Of a stretch of DNA of 64,000 nt, positions 1-8,626 are shown piece after piece; the stretch's first letter is position 1, and each line of letters opens with the position of its first letter. The position numbers and the translations under genes are program-made. The DNA comes from Feifania hominis (GTDB lineage Bacteria > Bacillota > Clostridia > Oscillospirales > Feifaniaceae), in the NCBI RefSeq assembly GCF_014384765.1, contig NZ_JACRSP010000002.1:669822-733821 (forward strand), in the 5' to 3' direction. Below the pieces are notes generated by a model. That model was not told the origin of the DNA. It did no database searches and saw only the letters and a list, made by a program, of their open reading frames with translations.

Positions 1-495
1 GCGCCGGTCGGCTCTTTCGGCGTGAGCAAGGGCGACAATCTCTTCCCGCGCATCGACGTCGCAAAGGATCTGGCCGAGCTCGAGGCTCTGGCTGAGAAGA
101 AAATGGCCGAGGCCGCCGCGAAAAACGCGGCGCCGGCCGAAGCGCCCGCCGGCGCGCCCGAGGGGGTCGCATCCCTGATTACCATCGACGACTTCTCGAA
201 AGTGGAGCTGCGTGTCGCGAAGATTCTCGCCTGCGAGGAGGTCAAAAAGAGCGACAAGCTCCTGAAGCTCACCGTCACCCTCGGCAGCGGGGAGCGCACG
301 GTTGTCTCGGGTATCCGCCAGTGGTATGCGCCGCAGGATCTTGTCGGCCGCTGTGTGGTGCTCGTGTCGAACCTCAAGCCCGCGAAGCTGCGCGGCATTG
401 AGAGCCAGGGTATGATTCTCGCCGCCGACAACGGCGAAGACGGTGTGCGCGTGCTCTTCGCCGACTGCTGTGAGCCGGGCGCAAAGGTGCGCTGA
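1..495 (+). CDS. metG: Methionyl-tRNA synthetase, C-terminal part (5' truncated by window)
   Basis: The reading frame is open from base 1, so the gene starts upstream of the window; about 164 residues are visible. They begin with the end of the anticodon-binding helical domain (SKGDNLFPRIDV) and an Ala/Glu-rich linker. A C-terminal tRNA-binding OB fold of the Trbp111 type follows, with KVELRVAKI and KLRGIESQGMILAA. In full-length bacterial MetRS this appendix dimerises the enzyme and helps bind tRNA-Met. The TGA stop is followed one base later by the ATG of the TatD gene, so the two are probably co-transcribed. A free-standing tRNA-binding protein is unlikely because the frame continues upstream with MetRS-like residues. 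Confidence 0.88.
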   Translation, partial: APVGSFGVSKGDNLFPRIDVAKDLAELEALAEKKMAEAAAKNAAPAEAPAGAPEGVASLITIDDFSKVELRVAKILACEEVKKSDKLLKLTVTLGSGERTVVSGIRQWYAPQDLVGRCVVLVSNLKPAKLRGIESQGMILAADNGEDGVRVLFADCCEPGAKVR

Positions 496-496
496 G

Positions 497-1255
497 ATGC
501 TCTTTGACTCCCACGCCCACTACTGCGACGAGCGCTTTGCCGACGATCGGGACGAGCTTCTCTCAAGCCTGCCGGCGCACGGGATCAGCCATGTTCTGAC
601 CTGCCCCTCCACGCCGGAGGAGACCGCTTTTTCCCTGGAGCTCGCCCACCGCTACGCCCACGTCTGGGCGGCGGCCGGAATCCACTGCCACGAGTGCGGC
701 GCCTACGGCTTTGACGCGCTCGAACAGATCGAGCGCTACGCCGCCGATGAGCGCTGCGTTGCCATCGGCGAGATCGGGCTCGACTACGCGCTGGAGTTCC
801 ACCCGCGCGCGCTTCAGCGCGACTGGTTCGAGCGGCAGATTCTGCTCGCAAACCGGCTGGGGCTGCCCGTCATCGTCCACGACCGCGAGGCTCACGCCGA
901 CACCATGGAGCTTCTGCACCGCCACCGGCCGCGCGGGGTAGTCCACTGCTACTCGGGCAGCGCCGAGATGGCAAAGGAGCTGCTCGCGCTCGGGTTCTAC
1001 ATCTCGTTTACCGGGGTCATCACATTCAAAAACGCCCGCCGGGCAGTGGAGGCCGCCGAGGTCATTCCACTTGACCGGCTTCTCATTGAGACCGACTCGC
1101 CCTATCTCGCGCCCGTGCCCCACCGGGGCGAGCGCAACGACTCGACGCTGGTGCGCCTGACCTGCGAGCGCCTGGCCGAGATCAAGGGCGTGTCGTTCGA
1201 CGAAATGGCGCGTCTCACCTGCCGAAACGCCTGTGAGCTCTTCGCCATCGACTGA
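497..1255 (+). CDS. tatD: TatD-family metal-dependent deoxyribonuclease
   Basis: This 253-residue protein has the usual TatD length. It shows the family metal ligands in order: FDSHAH (H6, H8) at the N-terminus, GEIGLDY (E92), VIVHDRE (H128), VVHCYSG (H150) and IETDSPYLAP (D200). Members are TIM-barrel 3'-5' DNA exonucleases or D-aminoacyl-tRNA deacylase-like hydrolases of the cytosol. A longer frame reaches back to 443, but the ATG at 497 places the conserved FDSHAH at residue 3 and lies one base after the metG stop. The metG-tatD pairing is common in Firmicutes. The call is firm at family level; the physiological substrate is not. Confidence 0.9.
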   Translation: MLFDSHAHYCDERFADDRDELLSSLPAHGISHVLTCPSTPEETAFSLELAHRYAHVWAAAGIHCHECGAYGFDALEQIERYAADERCVAIGEIGLDYALEFHPRALQRDWFERQILLANRLGLPVIVHDREAHADTMELLHRHRPRGVVHCYSGSAEMAKELLALGFYISFTGVITFKNARRAVEAAEVIPLDRLLIETDSPYLAPVPHRGERNDSTLVRLTCERLAEIKGVSFDEMARLTCRNACELFAID

Positions 1256-1267
1256 CAGGGGGACTTC

Positions 1268-2437
1268 ATGACCGTCATCATCACCGACGCCAAATACCGC
1301 ATGACGCTCGCTGCCATACGGGAGCTCTCGAAGGAGGGCTTCTTTGTCGCGGCCACCACCGACGACGGCGAACCCGCTCTGCCGCTTGCGTTCTCATCGA
1401 ACTGTGTGGGCGCCAGACACGTTCTGGAGAGCGCCCGCTACGCCGAGAGCCTGCTCGAGCTCTGCGAGCACTACCGCAGGCGCGACGGCGACCGGCCGAT
1501 TCTTCTGCCTTTCGGCGCGCGCACGACGGCGCTCATCGCCTCGGACGCGCGCTTTCGCGACGCCGCGTGGACCCATGTGCCCGACCAGGCGACGCTCGAG
1601 CTGCTCGGCGACAAGAGCCGGGTGCTCTCCCTCGCGGCCGAGCTCGGCATCCCCGTGCCGGAGCAGATCGTCTGCCGCGACGGTGAGACGGTTGAATCAC
1701 TTGCCGCGCGCGTGCCCTACCCGGCCGTCATCAAGTACCGAAACGGCGAGGCGCTCGGCATCAAGGCCGCCGGGCGCTACCGCATCGTCAAAAACAGCGC
1801 GCAGTTTCAAAAGTACTATCCCGCCTTTGCCGCGCGCGACCCGGGCACGCTCATTCAGCGCTACATCGAGGGCGACGGCTACGGCGTCTCGGTGCTCATG
1901 AAGGGCGGCGAAGTCTACAGCTACATCTGTCACCGGCGGCTGCGCGAGTATCCCATCGGCGGCGGCCCCTCCACCCTCGCGCGCACGGTGTACGACAAGA
2001 CGCTGCACGCGCAGGCCGTTCGGCTGCTGCGCGCGGCGGGGCTCGAGGGCGTGGCCATGGTCGAGTTCAAGGGCTCGCCCGAGACCGGCTACACCCTCAT
2101 GGAGGTCAACCCCCGCATCTGGGGCACTTTTCCGCTGACCTACGCGGCAGGCTGCCGCTTCGCAACCGCCTGGGCCGAGACCGCGCTCGGCATCGCAGAG
2201 CCCCTCGACGAGCTCACCATTCCCTATGAGGTGTCAAAGCGCATGCAGTTTTCGGTCTCCGACCTGATGGCTGCGCTGAGCTGGCTCAAAGCGGGACACA
2301 TCGGGCCGCTCTTCTCGGCGGTCGGCTGCTTTTTCAACCCGCGTGTCAGCGGCGGCATCTTCACCTGGGACGATCCCAAGCCCGCGTTTGTGTATCTGCG
2401 GGCCATCCTCCACCGCAGAAAGGAGCAGGGCATTTGA
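1268..2437 (+). CDS. ATP-grasp domain protein (carbamoyl-phosphate-synthase-like ligase)
   Basis: The protein has 389 residues. An N-terminal pre-ATP-grasp region is followed by the ATP-grasp fold: LLGDKSRVLSLAAELGIPVP, a nucleotide-contacting lysine in VIKYRN (near residue 154), YIEGDGYGVSVL, and the metal-binding EVNPRIWG near residue 278. Such enzymes form acyl-phosphate intermediates and join a carboxylate to an amine or other nucleophile. The acceptor cannot be read from sequence. Its stop overlaps the TTG start of the PHP gene, and a polysaccharide deacetylase follows, so a role in cell-surface or exopolymer modification is possible but inferred. Confidence 0.8.
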   Translation: MTVIITDAKYRMTLAAIRELSKEGFFVAATTDDGEPALPLAFSSNCVGARHVLESARYAESLLELCEHYRRRDGDRPILLPFGARTTALIASDARFRDAAWTHVPDQATLELLGDKSRVLSLAAELGIPVPEQIVCRDGETVESLAARVPYPAVIKYRNGEALGIKAAGRYRIVKNSAQFQKYYPAFAARDPGTLIQRYIEGDGYGVSVLMKGGEVYSYICHRRLREYPIGGGPSTLARTVYDKTLHAQAVRLLRAAGLEGVAMVEFKGSPETGYTLMEVNPRIWGTFPLTYAAGCRFATAWAETALGIAEPLDELTIPYEVSKRMQFSVSDLMAALSWLKAGHIGPLFSAVGCFFNPRVSGGIFTWDDPKPAFVYLRAILHRRKEQGI

Positions 2438-3264
2438 TCTGCAAGGCCGATTTACATATCCACTCGCTCGACAGTGTCGACAGCATCCTGTCGCTCGAGC
2501 AGATTGTCCGCGAGGCCCGTGCGGCGGGTCTCAACATCATCGCCGTGAGCGACCACAACTCCTACTCGGGCTCCGAAAAGCTGCAGGCTCTCGCCCCTGA
2601 GGGACTTCTCGTCGTTCCCTCGGCGGAGTATGCCACCGAGTGCGGCCATATTCTGGCGCTCTTCGTGCCCCACCAGCTCGAGGAGCGCTATCTCGTGCCC
2701 ATCGACGACTACCACTTTCAATTTCGCGAGGTCGTCGAGGGCATCCACGCGGCGGGCGGGCTCGCCGTGGTGGCCCACCCCTTTGACAAGGCCCGCTACA
2801 CTCTGGAAAACCATCCCGCGCTCCCCCATGTCGACGGCGTCGAGGCCCACAACGGCCACGTCGGCATCCGCGACGGCTACGACGGTGCAAACCGTCTTGC
2901 GGCGCGCGCGGCCATCGGGCGCGGGCTCTTCTTTACCGCCGGCAGCGACGCGCACAACCCCGGCGAAATCGGCAACGCCGTGCTGACGCTGGAGCTCGAC
3001 GAATTCACTCTCGACGGCTTTCGCACGGCGCTGCTCAGGCGCCGCGGTTCGGTCTGGGGCCGCGACGCGAGCCGCGCCAAGCTCGCGCGCGCCCAGCTCA
3101 ACAAGTGTCTCAAGCGGCCCTGGCCAAAGTGTCTTCACAAGCTGCCCCGGCGGCTGGCGGTCTACGCCGCCTCCTTTGGCATCGACCTGCTCAAGGCCCT
3201 GCACATCAAGCCGAAAAACCGCGGCGCCACACTCATCGAGGGAGGAGAACTGACATGTCCATGA
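2434..3264 (+). CDS. PHP-domain metal-dependent phosphoesterase
   Basis: The 276-residue protein carries the PHP-superfamily metal sites: DLHIHS (H8, H10), AVSDHNS (D40, H41), a central VVAHPFDKAR, and GSDAHNPGEIG near residue 170. Related proteins hydrolyse small phosphoesters or nucleotides (for example the YciV/RnaAM group). The start is a TTG at 2434, supported by AAAGGAGCAGG just upstream and overlapping the previous stop by 3 bases. The 3' end overlaps the deacetylase gene by 10 bases, so translational coupling is likely. Roughly 60 C-terminal residues are basic and have no recognised domain. Confidence 0.8.
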   Translation: MICKADLHIHSLDSVDSILSLEQIVREARAAGLNIIAVSDHNSYSGSEKLQALAPEGLLVVPSAEYATECGHILALFVPHQLEERYLVPIDDYHFQFREVVEGIHAAGGLAVVAHPFDKARYTLENHPALPHVDGVEAHNGHVGIRDGYDGANRLAARAAIGRGLFFTAGSDAHNPGEIGNAVLTLELDEFTLDGFRTALLRRRGSVWGRDASRAKLARAQLNKCLKRPWPKCLHKLPRRLAVYAASFGIDLLKALHIKPKNRGATLIEGGELTCP

Positions 3265-4610
3265 AAGCCCAGATCATCCGCACGGCCAAGTGGGCCAAGC
3301 GGACACTCAAAAAGCTGCGTCCGGTCGACGAGCGCGGCGTGCTCAGCCCCGTGCGCCGCATCAACCGCGTCGCCCTGTCCGAGCGCGTCTGCGCCATGAC
3401 CTTTGACGACGGGCCGACCGCTCTGCCCCCGGAGCCCGACCACACCGGCGGCCGGGCGCTGACCGACCATCTTCTCGACGTGCTGCGCGAGTACGGCGCG
3501 CACGCCACGTTTGACGTCATCGGCTCCACGGCTGAAAACTACCCCGACCGGGCGGGAAAGCCCGGCACTCCCCAGTGGGGCGGCATCGCCTACGACCACT
3601 ACCCCGACCTCAATTGCGACGACATGGCCGGCGCCGTCAGCCAGAGCCGTCTGATCGGCCGGATTCTCGCCGAGGGCCACGACCTGTCAAACCACGGCTA
3701 CCGCCACATCATCTTCGGCAAAAAGGGCGTCATCTACGGCAAGCGCCGGTATCTGCAAAGCGGCCGGGAGGTCTATGACGATCTCAAAAAGCTCGACGAC
3801 CTGCTGCGCGAATACCACGGCTACAGCCTCTCCCTCGGCCGTCCGCCGCACTATGTCGACAGGCTGCCGGACGGACTCACATCCTACGACATCTATCTGC
3901 TGCTCGGCTACCAGTACATGGGCGCGAGCTTCGACGGCGACGGCTGGCTGCCAAAGCCCACCTACGACGAGGAGGTGCGCGCCATGGTCGAACCCATGCG
4001 CGCGCTGCTCGAGGCGGATCCGGACGCCCTGTGCGGCCAGATCGTCTTCCAGAAAGACGGCTACAACATGCAAAAGCGCACGCCCGTGGCCGACGGCCTT
4101 GCGCAGCAGCTCGAGCTGCTGCGCAAATACGGCTACCGCGTCGTCCCGGTCGGGGAGCTGACGGCCCTGTCGCAGTTTGAGGACCTCGGGCCCGACGATC
4201 CGCTCTATCCGACTGTGAGCGGCCTGCTGCGCGCGGGCTACACCGTCGTCTACCGCGACAACCGCGTCAAGCTCCATCTGCCCGTCACCCGCGGGGAGCT
4301 TGCGATGTTCGTCACCCCCCGCGACGAGCTCGTGCGCACGGTGCGCGAGCGCATGGAGGGAAAGCCGCTCTCCGCCATCGGCGGGCTCGACGCGCGCCAC
4401 CCCTACTACGGCGCGGTGCGCTACACGCTCGAGCGGGGGCTTCTCTCCCTCGCCGGCGGCAAATTTGACCCGGCGGCCCCCATAACCCCGGCGGATCTGC
4501 AGGGCCTCTACCCGCAGCTCGGCGGCAGCGACGTGCAGGTCTCGACCGCGCGCGCCGACATTCTCACGACGCTCTTCACCCTGCTTGGCGGCAGCGGCGC
4601 CGGGCGCTGA
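3255..4610 (+). CDS. Polysaccharide deacetylase (NodB domain) with SLH-like C-terminal repeats
   Basis: The chosen ATG has GGAGGAGAAC eight bases upstream and gives 451 residues; a longer frame to 3105 lies inside the PHP gene. The NodB catalytic motifs are present: MTFDDGPT (D51, D52) for the base and metal, and SNHGYRH (H147, H151) for the zinc site. RPPHY near residue 197 matches motif 3. Carbohydrate esterase family 4 enzymes de-N-acetylate peptidoglycan or chitin-like polymers. After residue ~305 there are two degenerate S-layer-homology-like repeats (GELAMF and FDPAAPITPADL). No signal peptide is visible, only a basic N-terminus, which is odd for an envelope enzyme. Confidence 0.78.
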   Translation: MSMKAQIIRTAKWAKRTLKKLRPVDERGVLSPVRRINRVALSERVCAMTFDDGPTALPPEPDHTGGRALTDHLLDVLREYGAHATFDVIGSTAENYPDRAGKPGTPQWGGIAYDHYPDLNCDDMAGAVSQSRLIGRILAEGHDLSNHGYRHIIFGKKGVIYGKRRYLQSGREVYDDLKKLDDLLREYHGYSLSLGRPPHYVDRLPDGLTSYDIYLLLGYQYMGASFDGDGWLPKPTYDEEVRAMVEPMRALLEADPDALCGQIVFQKDGYNMQKRTPVADGLAQQLELLRKYGYRVVPVGELTALSQFEDLGPDDPLYPTVSGLLRAGYTVVYRDNRVKLHLPVTRGELAMFVTPRDELVRTVRERMEGKPLSAIGGLDARHPYYGAVRYTLERGLLSLAGGKFDPAAPITPADLQGLYPQLGGSDVQVSTARADILTTLFTLLGGSGAGR

Positions 4611-4626
4611 GGAAAGGAGCGAACCC

Positions 4627-5157
4627 ATGCGCAAAAACACCAAATACGCCGCGCGCACGGTGCTGTTCTGTCTGCTGGCGGTCGCCCTACAGCTGCTGCG
4701 GCGCGTGCCGGGCTTCGATGCGCGGGTGGGCCTTTTCGTGGTATCGACCATCGTCATCGGCGTGCTCATCAACATGACGCTCTACGGCGCGGTCTCGGCG
4801 ACCGGGCTTCTCGGCGGGCTGATCGTCAGCCTCGTCTCCCTCGCTTTCGCCCTGTGGCAGGGCCCCGTTCCGGACTGGCGCTTCGCACTGGTCCTCTTCG
4901 GGGCAAACGCCGCGCAGCTTCTGATCTTCTGGCTCATGCTGCGCCAGAACCGTGCGGCTGCGCTTCTCATCAGCGCCACGGCAAAGTACGTCATTCTCTA
5001 CAGTCTCGTATCGTTCGGGCTCTTTCCAAAGCTACTGCCCGCGTCTCTGCGCACGGCGAGCGTGCGCTTTGTCTACGGCTGGCCGCAACTCGTCTTCGCC
5101 CTCGCAGGCGGGGCGCTCGCCGTCCTCTTCGGGCGGCTTCTCAAAAAAGCAATCTAA
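4627..5157 (+). CDS. Small integral membrane protein of unknown function
   Basis: The 176-residue protein starts at an ATG preceded by GAAAGGAGCG. It is mostly hydrophobic with about five predicted membrane spans: near 9-26, 32-55, 60-80, 88-110 and 120-170, the last stretch probably two helices. It ends in a short basic tail (LLKKAI). No catalytic motif is visible and I do not recognise a named family; the pattern resembles small ECF S-component-like or YdaS-type membrane proteins, without evidence for either. It lies 16 bases after the deacetylase and 10 bases before the HD nucleotidase, inside one long operon-like run. Confidence 0.6.
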   Translation: MRKNTKYAARTVLFCLLAVALQLLRRVPGFDARVGLFVVSTIVIGVLINMTLYGAVSATGLLGGLIVSLVSLAFALWQGPVPDWRFALVLFGANAAQLLIFWLMLRQNRAAALLISATAKYVILYSLVSFGLFPKLLPASLRTASVRFVYGWPQLVFALAGGALAVLFGRLLKKAI

Positions 5158-5167
5158 GGAGCAGAGT

Positions 5168-5755
5168 ATGGAGCATCCCTTTTTCGCCTTTCTCTTTCGC
5201 ATGAAATACATCAATCGCTGGGGTCTGATGAAGAACACCGTCAGCGAAAACATCGAGGAGCACTCGCTCGAGGTCGCGGTGCTCGCGCACGCGCTCGCGC
5301 TCATCGGCCGTGAGATCTATTCGCGCGACATCGACGCCGAGCGGGTCGCGTGCCTTGCGCTCTACCACGACGCGCCCGAGATCATCACGGGCGATCTGCC
5401 GACGCCGGTGAAATACTACAGCGAGAAGATGCGCGACGTCTACCGCGAGGTTGAGCAGGACTCGGTCGAAAAGCTGCTGCGCATGCTGCCCGAGGAGCTC
5501 GCGCCCGCCTACCGCGCCTGCCTCACCGGGGAGGAGAACGAGGCGGAGCTCTACCGCTATGTCAAGGCGGCCGACAAGCTCGCGGCCTACATCAAATGCC
5601 TCGAGGAGCTCAAGGCGGGCAACCGCGAGTTTCACAGGGCGGCGCTTTCAAACCGCGAGGCGCTCGACCGGCTCGAGCTGCCGGAGCTTACCTACTTCTG
5701 CGAGCACTTTTTGGGCAGCTTTGAGCTGACACTGGATGAAATGGACTTGAAGTAA
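5168..5755 (+). CDS. YfbR-like HD-domain 5'-deoxynucleotidase
   Basis: The 195-residue length is typical of YfbR. The start follows AAGGAGCAGAGT. HD-fold metal ligands are visible as EEHSLEVA (H32), LYHDAPE (H67, D68) and AADKLAAY (a later Asp), and the sequence TGDLPTPVKY is characteristic of the family. YfbR dephosphorylates deoxyribonucleoside 5'-monophosphates in the cytosol to balance dNTP pools. A frame extending back to 4952 overlaps the membrane-protein gene and was not used. The neighbouring HAD phosphatases could work in the same salvage or housecleaning context. Confidence 0.87.
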   Translation: MEHPFFAFLFRMKYINRWGLMKNTVSENIEEHSLEVAVLAHALALIGREIYSRDIDAERVACLALYHDAPEIITGDLPTPVKYYSEKMRDVYREVEQDSVEKLLRMLPEELAPAYRACLTGEENEAELYRYVKAADKLAAYIKCLEELKAGNREFHRAALSNREALDRLELPELTYFCEHFLGSFELTLDEMDLK

Positions 5756-5767
5756 AGGATGATACCA

Positions 5768-6436
5768 ATGAAACACTACCAGGCTCTGATCTTTGACTTT
5801 GACGGCACGCTTGCGAACACGCTGCCCGACATTGCCGCCGCCGGCAACCATGTGCTCACCAGCATGGGCCTTGCCGCCCACGATGTGGACTACTACCGCA
5901 ATGTCGTCGGCGACGGACAGGTGGCTTTCATCAAAAAGATTCTGCGGCCCGAGGACTGTACGCAGGAGAACATTGAGAAGTTCTCCGAGCTCTACTCCAC
6001 CTATTTTTCCGCCCACGCCGACACGCTGACCACGCCCTTTCCCGGCATGGTCGATGCGGTGCAAAAACTGCGGGCCGCCGGTTACAAACTCGCGGTTCTT
6101 ACCAACAAAAACGATGCTTTCGCCAACCGCAGCGCCCGGCGCTACTTCGGCGACGGCGCCTTTGATTTCGTGCGCGGCGGGGTGAAAGGCTTCCCCTTAA
6201 AGCCCGCGCCTGACGGGGCCTTTCTCGTCTGTGAGGCCATCGGCGTCAAGCCCGCCGACTGCCTGTTCATCGGCGACGGCTACCATGACGTGCGCACCGG
6301 CAAAAACGCCGGCATGGACACACTCGCCGTGAGTTGGGGCTACCGCCCCCGGCAGGAGCTCGTCGAGGAGCAGCCGACTTACCTTGTCGACTCGGTCGAT
6401 GAGATGCTCCGTCTGCTTTTGGAGGGGCGGGCATGA
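5768..6436 (+). CDS. HAD-superfamily phosphatase, Gph/PpaX type (copy 1)
   Basis: The 222-residue protein has all HAD motifs: FDFDGTLANT (D10 nucleophile, D12 acid/base), VLTNK, a lysine in KPAPDG, and FIGDGYHD. The alpha-helical cap lies between motifs I and II, as in phosphoglycolate phosphatase and PpaX. Two ATGs are possible (5759 and 5768); the second has AAAGGATG at good spacing and was chosen. The stop overlaps the next gene by 4 bases (ATGA), and that gene encodes a clear paralogue, so this is a tandem duplication. The substrate is a small phosphomonoester; which one is not evident. Confidence 0.85.
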   Translation: MKHYQALIFDFDGTLANTLPDIAAAGNHVLTSMGLAAHDVDYYRNVVGDGQVAFIKKILRPEDCTQENIEKFSELYSTYFSAHADTLTTPFPGMVDAVQKLRAAGYKLAVLTNKNDAFANRSARRYFGDGAFDFVRGGVKGFPLKPAPDGAFLVCEAIGVKPADCLFIGDGYHDVRTGKNAGMDTLAVSWGYRPRQELVEEQPTYLVDSVDEMLRLLLEGRA

Positions 6437-7107
6437 TTCGCGCCGTCCTGTTCGACTACGACGGCACGCTCGCCGACACTGTGCCCGATGTCGCCGCCGC
6501 CGGGAATCGGGCGCTCGCCATTCTCGGCTGCCCCACCCACGCCGAGGAGCGCACCTTCTACCCCTTTCTCGGCGACGGGGAGCGCCAGCTTGTCATGCGC
6601 ATGCTGCCAGCGGCCCTGTGGGACGACGACGAGACAGTCGACCGGATGTGGGCGCTCTACCGCGAGCACTACATCCCCCACATGACCGATCTGACGCGTC
6701 CCTTTCCCGGCATTGTGGAGCTTCTGCGCACCCTGCGCGCGCTGGGAATCAAAACCGCCATTCAGACCAACAAAATGCACGACTATCTGCCCGATATTCT
6801 GCGCGGTGTCTTCGGCGGCGAGCCGCTCTTTGACGCCTGGCAGGGCAACGACCGCGTGACACCGCTCAAGCCCCACCCCGACCATGCGCTCAAAATTGCC
6901 GCCGCGCTCGGCGTCGAGCCGGGCGAGTGCGCCTTTGTCGGCGACTCGCGCCAGGACATGCTCGCGGCCACGGCCGCCGGCATGCTCCCCGTGGGCGTCG
7001 CCTGGGGCTACCAGCCGACGCAGGTGCTGCGCGAGACGGGAGCCCGGGCCATACTCGAGCACCCCTCCCAGCTCACCGATCTCATCGGCGAGATAAACCG
7101 GGTTTAA
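6433..7107 (+). CDS. HAD-superfamily phosphatase, Gph/PpaX type (copy 2)
   Basis: The 224-residue protein is a paralogue of the preceding gene, with LFDYDGTLADT (D8, D10), IQTNKMHD, KPHPDH and FVGDSRQDM. The ATG overlaps the upstream stop in an ATGA arrangement. It is the last gene of the long rightward run, and its stop is followed immediately by a strong hairpin terminator. The cap-region sequence differs clearly from copy 1, so the two probably have diverged substrates. Confidence 0.85.
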   Translation: MIRAVLFDYDGTLADTVPDVAAAGNRALAILGCPTHAEERTFYPFLGDGERQLVMRMLPAALWDDDETVDRMWALYREHYIPHMTDLTRPFPGIVELLRTLRALGIKTAIQTNKMHDYLPDILRGVFGGEPLFDAWQGNDRVTPLKPHPDHALKIAAALGVEPGECAFVGDSRQDMLAATAAGMLPVGVAWGYQPTQVLRETGARAILEHPSQLTDLIGEINRV

Positions 7108-7140
7108 AAAGAGCCCCCGTCCGAGGACGGGGGCTCTTTT
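7107..7140. terminator. Bidirectional intrinsic terminator
   Basis: A 12-bp GC-rich perfect stem (gagcccccgtcc / ggacgggggctc, loop gag) is flanked by A and T runs on both sides. It can end both the rightward HAD operon and the leftward MATE gene, which converge here. Confidence 0.92.
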
Positions 7141-8495
7141 CATTCGGTCTGTTCCGTGCGGACGGTGTAGACGGTCTTCCACTTGCCCGTGCGGTACTGG
7201 GCAAAGGAGATCAAAAAGTTTGCAAGCCAGCCGAACGGCACGGCAATCCACACCATGGCGACGCCGAAAACCGGTGCCAGCGCCGCGGCGGCCACAACCC
7301 GGATGAAGAGATTGACCATGTTGGCGATGGTGAACATCTTCATGTCCCCCGCGCCGCGCAGCAGACCGTCGACCACCACCTTGAGGCCGAACAGAATATA
7401 GAACCAGCCGATGAACTTCAGAAATCCCGCGCCGGTCGCCAGGGCCACGGGCGTCGCGTCGCTGTCGAGGAACATCGACACAATCGGCATGTGAAAGAGT
7501 TCGAGCAGCACACAGCTGACCGCCGCAAAAAAGACGATCATGCCGACGGCCGCGCGGTAGCCCCGGCGTACCCGGTCAATGCGCTGCGCGCCGATGTTCT
7601 GCGCCGTAAAGGAGGACAGGGCGTTGCCCACGCCCGTCATGGGAACGATGCACAGCTGTTCCACACGCATGGCCGCCGAGAAGCCCGCCAGCACCGACGA
7701 GCCGAAGCTGTTGACCACCGACTGCACGAGCATCATGCCAATGGAGACAGTCGACTGCTGTAAGATGGAGGGCAGGGCGATGCGGGTCATGCGGCCGAGC
7801 TCCCCGCGGTGAAACAGGCGTGTACGCTGCGGGCAGAGGTGGCGCAGCTTCACCGCGAGCACCGCGAAAGAGAGCACAGCGCTGATGCCCTGCGCGATCA
7901 GCGTCGCCCAGGCCACGCCCGCGACCCCGAGGTGGAGCTGCGTGACCATGTAGATGTCGAGCACCACATTGAACACCGAAGAGAAGATCAGAAACGCAAG
8001 CGGAATGACCGATTTGCCCAGCGCGTTGAACGTCGAGGAGAGCACATTGTACATAAACAGAAACGGCAGCCCCAGAAAGTAGATGCGCAGATATTCCGCC
8101 GCCATCTCAAGGGCGTCCGCCGGCGTGCGCAGCAGGACCATTATCTGCCGCCCCAGGAGAAGCCCTCCAAGGCCGAGCAGCACGCTCAGCCCCAGAAAGG
8201 CTAGAAGCGCCGTTGTGACTGCCGTCTTCATGTCGGCGTACTGTTTCGCGCCGAAATAGCGGCTGATGATGACCGACGCGCCGATGCCGCCGCCGATGGC
8301 AACACAGATGAAGACGTTGGTCAGCGCGTAGCAGGCGCCGACCGCCGCGAGCGCCTGCTCGCCGACGTAGCGCCCGACGATCGCGGAGTCGGCCATGGTG
8401 TAGAGCTGCTGAAAGAGATTGCCCGCGATGATTGGCAGCGCGAAGAGAATCAGCGCGTGAAGCGGTCTCTTTTGAATCAGATAGTCGTTGTTCAA
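7140..8495 (-). CDS. MATE-family multidrug/sodium antiporter
   Basis: The 451-residue polytopic protein has a pattern consistent with twelve membrane helices in two homologous bundles. The N-terminal FALPIIAGNLFQQLYTMADS and internal VGRYVGEQALAAVG are typical of the DinF/NorM (MATE) family. These proteins export cationic drugs or metabolites using Na+ or H+ gradients in the cytoplasmic membrane. It stands alone between two terminators, so it is likely monocistronic. Substrate specificity cannot be inferred. Confidence 0.88.
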   Translation of the reverse strand: MNNDYLIQKRPLHALILFALPIIAGNLFQQLYTMADSAIVGRYVGEQALAAVGACYALTNVFICVAIGGGIGASVIISRYFGAKQYADMKTAVTTALLAFLGLSVLLGLGGLLLGRQIMVLLRTPADALEMAAEYLRIYFLGLPFLFMYNVLSSTFNALGKSVIPLAFLIFSSVFNVVLDIYMVTQLHLGVAGVAWATLIAQGISAVLSFAVLAVKLRHLCPQRTRLFHRGELGRMTRIALPSILQQSTVSIGMMLVQSVVNSFGSSVLAGFSAAMRVEQLCIVPMTGVGNALSSFTAQNIGAQRIDRVRRGYRAAVGMIVFFAAVSCVLLELFHMPIVSMFLDSDATPVALATGAGFLKFIGWFYILFGLKVVVDGLLRGAGDMKMFTIANMVNLFIRVVAAAALAPVFGVAMVWIAVPFGWLANFLISFAQYRTGKWKTVYTVRTEQTE

Positions 8496-8572
8496 AGCGT
8501 GCGCCCCCTGTCAAAATTGCAAAACTGCTTTCTATGATAGGCCCCGCCGCCCGCTCTGTCAAGGTGGGCACA

Positions 8573-8606
8573 AAAAACAGGCGCGGCCTTGGCCGCGCCT
8601 GTTTTC
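8573..8606 (-). terminator. Intrinsic terminator downstream of the PTS genes
   Basis: Perfect inverted repeat aacaggcgcggcc / ggccgcgcctgtt with flanking A and T tracts, just past the IIC stop at 8627 and upstream of the MATE gene. Confidence 0.85.
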
Positions 8607-8626
8607 TTCTCTGATTGCCCAAGGCG

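Noticed and set aside
563..1123. Long - strand frame antisense to tatD
   Set aside because: Composition follows the third-codon bias of the real gene on the other strand and no family motifs are present.
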